Made by a program: the position numbers and the translations under genes. Positions 58,308-64,000 of a DNA stretch of 64,000 nt are shown here, in pieces. The stretch spans positions 1,353,501 to 1,417,500 of the forward strand of contig NZ_CP040396.1 of NCBI RefSeq assembly GCF_005577435.1. The letters are read 5' to 3'. The notes beneath the pieces were generated by a model. It was not told where the DNA came from. It searched no databases and saw nothing but the letters and a program-made list of their open reading frames with translations. Every line of letters starts with the position of its first letter. Positions within the stretch are counted from its first letter, which is position 1. This DNA is from Paenibacillus algicola. GTDB taxonomy: Bacteria > Bacillota > Bacilli > Paenibacillales > Paenibacillaceae.

Positions 58308-59619
58308 ATGAAGCCGGTTAAGGTAGGTTTGTTGGGATTAGGGACTGTAGGAACAGGTGTGGTTCGGATTGTGGAAGGACATCAGGAGGATTTGAGCAGT
58401 CAGGTGGGCTCACCGATTACGATCGGCAAGATTGCTGTTAAGAATACAGAGAAAGAACGCAGTATTTCGGTTGACAGCAGCAAGATGACATCTGACCCAT
58501 GGGAAGTTATCCGTGACCCGGAGATCGACGTCATTGTAGAGGTGATGGGCGGGATTGAGCAGACGAAGGAGTATATCCTGGAGGCGCTTGAGCAGGGCAA
58601 GCATATTGCAAGCATATCAGGGCAAGCATATTGTAACAGCCAACAAGGATTTGATGGCTTTGCATGGGGCGGAAATTTTGGCTAAAGCTCAAGAGAAGCA
58701 GTGCGATGTGTTTTATGAAGCGAGTGTGGCCGGCGGCATTCCGATTATACGGACGCTGATCGAGGGCTTCTCCTCGGACCGGATTACGAAGATCATGGGC
58801 ATTGTGAACGGAACAACGAACTATATTTTGACCAAAATGAGCCAGGAAGGAGCATCCTACGAGGATGTTTTGGCTGAAGCTCAGGAGCTCGGATATGCAG
58901 AAGCAGATCCCACCTCGGATGTAGAAGGTCTGGATGCGGCACGCAAAATGGCCATTATGGGAACGCTCGGCTTCCGTACGAACGTGGAGCTGCAGGATGT
59001 AAGTGTGAAGGGGATCTCCCAGGTAACGAAAGAGGATATCCAGTACGCTAAACGTCTCGGCTATGAAATGAAGCTGCTCGGCATCGCGGATCGGGAGCAG
59101 GAGCAGGTCAGCATTAGTGTGCAGCCAACAATGGTCCGCACCAGTCACCCGATGGCCGCCGTAAACGGTGTGTTCAACGCGGTTTATGTGTATGGAGAAG
59201 CTGTGGGCGAGACCATGTTTTACGGACCAGGGGCAGGTGAGATGCCTACAGCTACGTCAGTGGTTGCCGATCTGGTAGCTGTGGTTAAGAATCTTAAGCT
59301 CGGAGTCAACGGGCTTCAGGCGATCGCTCCTTATAAGGCGAAGGTGCTGAAGACCGATGATCAGATTATGTTTAAGAATTTCATTTTGCTTCACGTAGAT
59401 GACAAGGCTGGGGTATTGGCACAGATTACACAGGTGTTTGCAGAATACGGGGTGAGCCTGGAGTCGGTTGTTCAGCAGCCGAATGATCAGACACCTCAGG
59501 CAGAAATCATTATTGTAACCCACAATGCCAGCAAAGCGAGTATGGATAAGGTGCTGGATCATTTTGAAGGCTTGGAAGTTATCCGCGAGATTAAAAGCGT
59601 GTATCGGGTCGAAGGCTAA
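58308..59619 (+). pseudogene. hom: Homoserine dehydrogenase, frameshifted by a 25-bp insertion
   Basis: Should reduce aspartate semialdehyde to homoserine for threonine and methionine. The first frame (58308-58685) has the NADP loop VGLLGLGTVGTGVVRI and runs to EALEQGKHI. The protein then continues in another frame from about 58633 as VTANKDLMALHGAEIL to the C-terminal ACT domain ending RVEG at 59619. Between them is an extra segment 58608-58632 (25 bases), bounded by two copies of CAGGGCAAGCATATT. Removing it joins both halves as GKHIVTANKDL, the normal family sequence. RBS and everything else are intact, so this is either a recent mutation or a sequence error. Confidence 0.9.
58593..58632. 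repeat. 15-bp direct repeat flanking the hom frameshift
   Basis: CAGGGCAAGCATATT occurs at 58593-58607 and 58618-58632, with a third partial copy GCAAGCATAT between them. The offset is 25 bases. A slippage deletion of one unit would restore the hom frame exactly. Confidence 0.92.
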
Positions 59620-59692
59620 TCAGGCCAGGTGTCCGTTGGAGTCATGCTAGTTAAATATCACTTATTTGAATGAATACGAGGAGAGTATTGCT

Positions 59693-60766
59693 ATGCCATA
59701 CGAAGGCTTAATCCAAACTTATAAAAATTATCTGCCTGTAAATGAGAACACACCATTGTTGACGCTGAAGGAAGGGAATACCCCTCTGATCCGTGCGGAG
59801 AATCTGTCCAAGGATCTGGATCTTGATTTGTATTTCAAGTTTGAAGGCTTGAATCCAACCGGTTCCTTTAAGGACCGCGGTATGGTCATGGCTGTAGCGA
59901 AAGCGATGGAAGAAGGAAGCAAGACGATTATGTGCGCGTCCACCGGGAACACCTCCGCCGCGGCAGCAGCGTATGCTGCACGTGGGGGGCTGAACTGTAT
60001 TGTGTTGATTCCAAACAACAATATTGCCCTCGGCAAGCTGGCACAAGCGATCATTTATGGAGCCAAAGTCATTGCGATTGACGGCAACTTTGACCGTGCG
60101 CTTGAAATCGTCCGTGAAATTACAGCGAAGCATCCGATTACGCTGGTGAACTCTGTGAATCCGTATCGTATCGAAGGACAGAAGACTGCAGCCTTTGAGG
60201 TGGTGGATCAGCTGGGCAAAGCTCCGGATGTATTGGCAATTCCTGTTGGTAATGCCGGAAACATCTCCGCATACTGGAAGGGCTTCAAGGAATATAAGGA
60301 AGCGGGTAAGTCCTCGACCTTGCCTCGTATGCTCGGCTTTGAGGCTGAGGGTGCAATGGCGATCGTAAAAGGTGAGCCGATTGCTAATCCTGAAACCGTT
60401 GCGACGGCGATTCGTATCGGTAATCCAGCCAGCTGGAAGACGGCGGTAATAGCTGCTGAAGAATCTCAAGGTCAGATTAACTATGTAACCGATGATGAGA
60501 TTCTGGAGGCCTATCGTACGATTGCTTCCCGGGAAGGAGTATTCGCTGAGCCGGGCTCTGCCGCATCGATCGCTGGTGTCTACAAAATGAAGCGCGAAGG
60601 ATATTTCAAGGGCGGAGAATCGGTAGTCTGTGTGCTGACAGGCCACGGCTTGAAGGATCCGAACATTGCGATCAAAACGGTCAACGCCGAGCCGCTCGTA
60701 GTCTCGGACAACGAAGCTGCCGTTATGGATGCGATTGCTACCCTTGAAGGGGCTGCGCAGGTATGA
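59693..60766 (+). CDS. thrC: Threonine synthase
   Basis: A PLP enzyme that makes threonine from O-phosphohomoserine. The 357-residue protein has the PLP lysine Lys60 in [44 protein letters not shown], and [12 protein letters not shown]. The ATG at 59693 is seven bases after GAGGAGAG; the ATG at 59666 in frame precedes the site. It overlaps thrB by four bases. The gene is intact although hom upstream is frameshifted. Confidence 0.97.
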   Translation: MPYEGLIQTYKNYLPVNENTPLLTLKEGNTPLIRAENLSKDLDLDLYFKFEGLNPTGSFKDRGMVMAVAKAMEEGSKTIMCASTGNTSAAAAAYAARGGLNCIVLIPNNNIALGKLAQAIIYGAKVIAIDGNFDRALEIVREITAKHPITLVNSVNPYRIEGQKTAAFEVVDQLGKAPDVLAIPVGNAGNISAYWKGFKEYKEAGKSSTLPRMLGFEAEGAMAIVKGEPIANPETVATAIRIGNPASWKTAVIAAEESQGQINYVTDDEILEAYRTIASREGVFAEPGSAASIAGVYKMKREGYFKGGESVVCVLTGHGLKDPNIAIKTVNAEPLVVSDNEAAVMDAIATLEGAAQV

Positions 60767-61731
60767 TCTTGAACGACGGCGTACGGATCAGGGTTCCTGC
60801 CAGTACGGCAAACCTGGGACCCGGCTTTGACACCTTGGGCATGGCGCTATCGCTGTACGCCTGGATTGAAATGAGACCGCATGATCGGACCGTATTCGAG
60901 CTGCACGGTGACGAAATGAAGGGCCTTCCGCAAAATAAGGATAATCTGCTGTACAAGGTAGCGCAGCTGGTATTTCAGGAGGCCGGGATTTCAATTCCGG
61001 AGCTCCACATCGGAATGTATTCAGACATCCCGCTGACGCGCGGCTTGGGAAGCAGTGCTTCAGCCATCGTTGGTGCGCTGGCGGCAGCCAATGCTGTTGC
61101 AGGCTCGCCGCTGCCGGATCATAAGCTATTTGACATGGCCACAGACTTGGAGCGTCATCCTGACAATGTAGGAGCTTCCATGTTCGGGGGAATTATTGCG
61201 TCTGCCTGGGACGGCCAGCATGCGGACTACGTGCGGATTGAGCCTCCCGAAGAGCTGGAGACGCTAGTGGTCATACCAGACTTTCAGCTGGCCACGACCA
61301 AGGCTCGGGACGTATTGCCGCAGCATGTGTCATTAACAGATGCCGTATTTAATATTAGCCGGTCTTCACTTCTCACCGCAGCGCTCTCCTCGGGGCAGCT
61401 GGACCTGATTTCTGCCGCGATGCAGGACCGCCTGCATCAGCCTTACCGGGCGAGTCTCGTGCCTGGAATGGACCGCATCCTGAAGGAAGCTACAGGGCGA
61501 GGGGCTTTGGGCATTGCTTTAAGCGGAGCTGGGCCGACGATGATTGCATTCGTGCGCCGCGGTGATGAGGGAACCGAGATGCTGAAGAGCTATCTTTTGG
61601 AGACGATGAAGGAGCAGGGAATTCAGGCGTCAGCCCAGCTGCTGAAGCCCGATAAAGAGGGTGTTACTGTTCTGGGCATGAACCGGGGCACTACCCTGAT
61701 GGATATCGTTAAAGGGGAAGTTACAATATGA
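60763..61731 (+). CDS. thrB: Homoserine kinase
   Basis: A GHMP-family kinase that phosphorylates homoserine. The 322-residue protein has [20 protein letters not shown], the ATP loop [17 protein letters not shown], and the C-terminal [20 protein letters not shown] 60763 overlaps the thrC stop (ATGA). It overlaps pheA in the same way, so hom-thrC-thrB-pheA are translationally linked. Confidence 0.97.
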   Translation: MILNDGVRIRVPASTANLGPGFDTLGMALSLYAWIEMRPHDRTVFELHGDEMKGLPQNKDNLLYKVAQLVFQEAGISIPELHIGMYSDIPLTRGLGSSASAIVGALAAANAVAGSPLPDHKLFDMATDLERHPDNVGASMFGGIIASAWDGQHADYVRIEPPEELETLVVIPDFQLATTKARDVLPQHVSLTDAVFNISRSSLLTAALSSGQLDLISAAMQDRLHQPYRASLVPGMDRILKEATGRGALGIALSGAGPTMIAFVRRGDEGTEMLKSYLLETMKEQGIQASAQLLKPDKEGVTVLGMNRGTTLMDIVKGEVTI

Positions 61732-62618
61732 ACCGAATCGCACTTCTACCCTCAGGATCTGTATCGCATGAAGCACTGTTGTATCTGTTGAACGGCGAGC
61801 CGGCAGAATTGGTTCACCATAAGCTGATTTCTGATGTGTTCATGTCTACCGTAGAAGGCAGAACCGATTACAGCGTCATTCCGATTGAGAACACGATTGA
61901 GGGCTCGGTCAGTCTTCATATGGATTGGCTTGTGAATGAAGTTGAGATCCCGATGCAGGCGGAGTGGGTGTACCCTTCGAAACAGAATCTGATCGGCAGC
62001 CGAGCTGAGTTTGAGCGGGCAGACGGGAGCATTGATTTTCAACGGATTACGAAAATTTACTCTCATCCTGTAGCGACTGCTCAATGTCGGCAGTTTCTCT
62101 CACGCAATGTACCTGGTGCGGAGCTGGAGCCGGTAGGCAGCACTTCTGAAGGAGTACACATTGTGAAGCAGAACCCGGGGAAAGGCTGGGCGGCCATCGG
62201 TACCTCGCTGGGTGCTGAGACGCATGGGCTGGATATCCTGTCCCCGTCAATTACGGATCACGACAACAACTACACCCGATTTGTGCTGGTTGGAAGCCAT
62301 TCGATATCCATTCCGCGTACATCGGTGTATGTCAAGACAAGTGTTCTGGTTACGCTCCCGGAGGATGTGCCAGGAGCCCTGCATCAGGTGCTTTCCGCTT
62401 TTGCATGGCGCCGGCTGAACCTGTCCCGAATTGAGTCTCGTCCAACCAAAAAAAAGCTGGGTAACTACTACTTCTACATTGATGTTATGGAATCGGCTGA
62501 ATCTGTGCTGCTGACAGCAGCTATTGGAGAGATCGAAGCGCTGGGCTGTCAGGTTCGAGTGCTCGGCTCCTATCCCGGCTTTGCTTACAATAAACAGCAA
62601 TCCCCGGCAGCAACATAG
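61728..62618 (+). CDS. pheA: Prephenate dehydratase
   Basis: Turns prephenate into phenylpyruvate for phenylalanine synthesis. The 296-residue monofunctional enzyme has IALLPSGSVSHEALLYL at the start, the family block VIPIENTIEGSVSLHMDW, GWAAIGTSLGAE, NNYTRFVLVG, and a C-terminal ACT domain with the phenylalanine-sensing ESRPTKKKLGNYYFYID. ATG 61728 overlaps the thrB stop. The usual first block GPxGT is altered to LPSGSVSHEA. A terminator follows. Confidence 0.96.
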   Translation: MNRIALLPSGSVSHEALLYLLNGEPAELVHHKLISDVFMSTVEGRTDYSVIPIENTIEGSVSLHMDWLVNEVEIPMQAEWVYPSKQNLIGSRAEFERADGSIDFQRITKIYSHPVATAQCRQFLSRNVPGAELEPVGSTSEGVHIVKQNPGKGWAAIGTSLGAETHGLDILSPSITDHDNNYTRFVLVGSHSISIPRTSVYVKTSVLVTLPEDVPGALHQVLSAFAWRRLNLSRIESRPTKKKLGNYYFYIDVMESAESVLLTAAIGEIEALGCQVRVLGSYPGFAYNKQQSPAAT

Positions 62619-62626
62619 CTTGAAAA

Positions 62627-62659
62627 GATCCCGTCGCTACTGCGACAGGGATTTTTTTT
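62627..62659 (+). terminator. Terminator after pheA
   Basis: AGATCCCGTCGC pairs with GCGACAGGGAT around TACT, followed by eight T. Confidence 0.93.
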
Positions 62660-62764
62660 GCTTTTAGGGAGGTCAATCGCCCATTGCCTGCATAGGATGT
62701 ATTATTCAATGCGGGCGATAACCTAACGGTGGCCTAAAAGAGGAGTATAGGAGGTTTGTACAGC

Positions 62765-64000
62765 GTGAAAATCCACATCGTCAAACAGGGCGACACCTTA
62801 TATGAGTTGTCACAAAAGTATGGGGTTTCATTGGCCAAGATTATGGATGCCAATCCGCAGCTGGTGGACCCTGATCAGCTGGACATCGGTGCCAAAATTA
62901 AAATTCCGGCAGAACCCGTTACCGTGCCGGACGGCTCAAGCACGTCTATCCATAAGCATACGGTGAAGCAGGGAGATTCACTGTGGAAGCTGTCCAAAGC
63001 ATGGGGAGTTCCCCTTAAGAACATGATTGAGGCTAATCCGCAGCTGAAGAATCCCAATGCTCTTTTGGTCGGAGAAATCGTTAATATACCGGCACCTTCA
63101 CCAGCAGGAGCTGTCGAGAAGAAGGAAATGGAGGCAGCACCGGACCTCCTTGGCAAAACCGCACCTGGGAGCAAAACCTACACAGGTCCCAAAGAACAGA
63201 TGACGGCGCCTTCACTCCCCTTGGTTCCTGACATGCCAGAAGCCCCTGATATGCCGGAAGAACTGGAGATCGAAGTGGAGATTGCACCTGAAATCGTGGT
63301 AAAGCCAGAGATTACCGTAAGCCCAGAGGTTGTAGAGAAGACTGTGATCATTGAGAAAGAATGCCTGCCTGACATGCATCCGTCCATGCCAGCCTGCCCT
63401 GAACCGTATACGGAAGCCAGTGAGGCTATGCCTCATTTTCCTATGCCTTGTGCTCCAGGAGACTTCTCCCAGTCTATGGTAAATCCGATGTACGGAGGGA
63501 TGCCGGCACCATGGGCGCCCACAGCATCCTATAGCATGCTGCCTGAAATGCCTTGTGGCTGCAATGAGGGATCGCCATTGTCTCCATATCCGATGTGGTT
63601 TGATGGGGGCATGGGTCATCCAGCGGCCTATCCTATGCCTTATGGCTCTCCAATGAGCATGAATGCAGGGGGGCATGAGATGATGTATGCTGGAGTGTCT
63701 GAATATCCAACAGCATCAGGCAGTGTATATCCACAGCCTCATGAAGCGGCCCAGCACAAGATGCAGTCTTCACCGATGGCTATATCACCAGATTATTACG
63801 GCGGGGTACCCTACGGACAAATGATGTGGGGAGGTCAGGCGATTGCGGGCGCTGGTTCCATGTATCATCAACCGATGCACGGTCAACAGCAAGGAATGGT
63901 CATGGGAATGCCATCTCAGCCGTGCCAGCCATGGTCAACATATGGAGCCGATATGAGTCCCCTCCCGCTACACGGCCCGCAAAAAGACTGCGGCTGCCAT
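62765..64000 (+). CDS. SafA-like LysM spore morphogenetic protein, 3' end outside the window
   Basis: The frame is open from GTG 62765 (after GGAGG) to the window end, at least 412 residues. Two LysM domains stand in tandem: HIVKQGDTLYELSQKYGVS (about 4-50) and HTVKQGDSLWKLSKAWGVP (about 61-108). A Pro/Glu spacer follows, then a long region rich in Met, Pro, Gly, Tyr and Gln with short Cys motifs (MPCGCNEG, KDCGCH). SafA of B. subtilis, in the pheA-nad neighbourhood, has one LysM domain and a similar low-complexity tail, and organises the inner coat. The SafA assignment is inferred from position and architecture. Confidence 0.8.
   Translation, partial: MKIHIVKQGDTLYELSQKYGVSLAKIMDANPQLVDPDQLDIGAKIKIPAEPVTVPDGSSTSIHKHTVKQGDSLWKLSKAWGVPLKNMIEANPQLKNPNALLVGEIVNIPAPSPAGAVEKKEMEAAPDLLGKTAPGSKTYTGPKEQMTAPSLPLVPDMPEAPDMPEELEIEVEIAPEIVVKPEITVSPEVVEKTVIIEKECLPDMHPSMPACPEPYTEASEAMPHFPMPCAPGDFSQSMVNPMYGGMPAPWAPTASYSMLPEMPCGCNEGSPLSPYPMWFDGGMGHPAAYPMPYGSPMSMNAGGHEMMYAGVSEYPTASGSVYPQPHEAAQHKMQSSPMAISPDYYGGVPYGQMMWGGQAIAGAGSMYHQPMHGQQQGMVMGMPSQPCQPWSTYGADMSPLPLHGPQKDCGCH

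Noticed and set aside
58555-59619. Second part of hom as an independent intact gene
   Set aside because: It lacks the nucleotide-binding N terminus, and its apparent start is out of frame with the conserved protein.

Overview
The window looks like a chromosomal segment of an endospore-forming Firmicute of the Paenibacillus type. The evidence is the dense set of sporulation genes (gerM, spoVID, spoIIB, spoIVFA/FB, spo0B and a SafA-like LysM gene), T-box leaders, the Prp/L27 maturation pair, frequent TTG/GTG starts with strong AGGAGG sites, and a gene order close to the Bacillus subtilis tig-clpX-lon-hem-valS-folC-mre-min-spoIVF-rplU-obg-phe block. The genus is an inference from gene content and order, not from a database search.

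Layout. 1-2.9 kb: the end of glgD and then glgP (glycogen metabolism). 3.0-4.4 kb: a nucleotidyltransferase-fold gene and a convergent pgpA-like gene. 4.5-7.1 kb: gerM-rph-rdgB. 7.2-10.4 kb: an asnB/asnO-type asparagine synthetase, two small unknown genes and a DUF4870-like membrane protein. 10.5-15.1 kb: the most unusual region. Two identical tRNA-Arg(UCU) genes in inverted orientation flank a small unknown gene, an arginyl-tRNA synthetase with its own T-box, a methyltransferase, a 51-bp tandem repeat array and a 133-bp duplication that carries a copy of the 3' end of the tRNA. 15.3-25.9 kb: ysoA-like, tig, clpP, clpX, ispG, lonB, lonA, engB (protein folding and proteolysis, plus isoprenoid synthesis). 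26.2-27.5 kb: an unknown gene and speD behind a structured leader. 27.8-36.5 kb: the haem/sirohaem operon hemA-hemX-sirC-hemC-cobA/hemD-hemB-hemL, with an RluA-family pseudouridine synthase coupled to its end. 36.7-44 kb: spoVID, T-box-valS, folC, murC. 44.1-52.8 kb: spoIIB, a DUF4321 gene, maf, radC, mreBCD, minCD, spoIVFA, spoIVFB. 52.9-55.3 kb: rng, rplU-prp-rpmA. 55.5-62.6 kb: spo0B, obgE, pheB, hom (frameshifted), thrC, thrB, pheA. 62.8 kb to the end: a SafA-like LysM gene that runs off the window.

The genes form functional sets. There is cell shape and division (mreBCD, minCD), spore engulfment and coat formation (spoIIB, spoIVF, spoVID, safA-like), tetrapyrrole synthesis from glutamyl-tRNA to uroporphyrinogen III with a branch to sirohaem, and aspartate-family and phenylalanine synthesis. 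Two aminoacyl-tRNA synthetase genes (argS and valS) carry T-boxes whose specifier triplets can be read by comparing the leaders: CGG for argS and GTC for valS.

Points most worth a second look are the inverted tRNA-Arg/argS island, the 25-bp insertion that frameshifts hom between two 15-bp direct repeats, the folded speD leader, and apparent non-ATG/GTG/TTG starts of ysoA (ATA) and mreC (CTG). All promoter, terminator and RNA-structure calls were made by eye.
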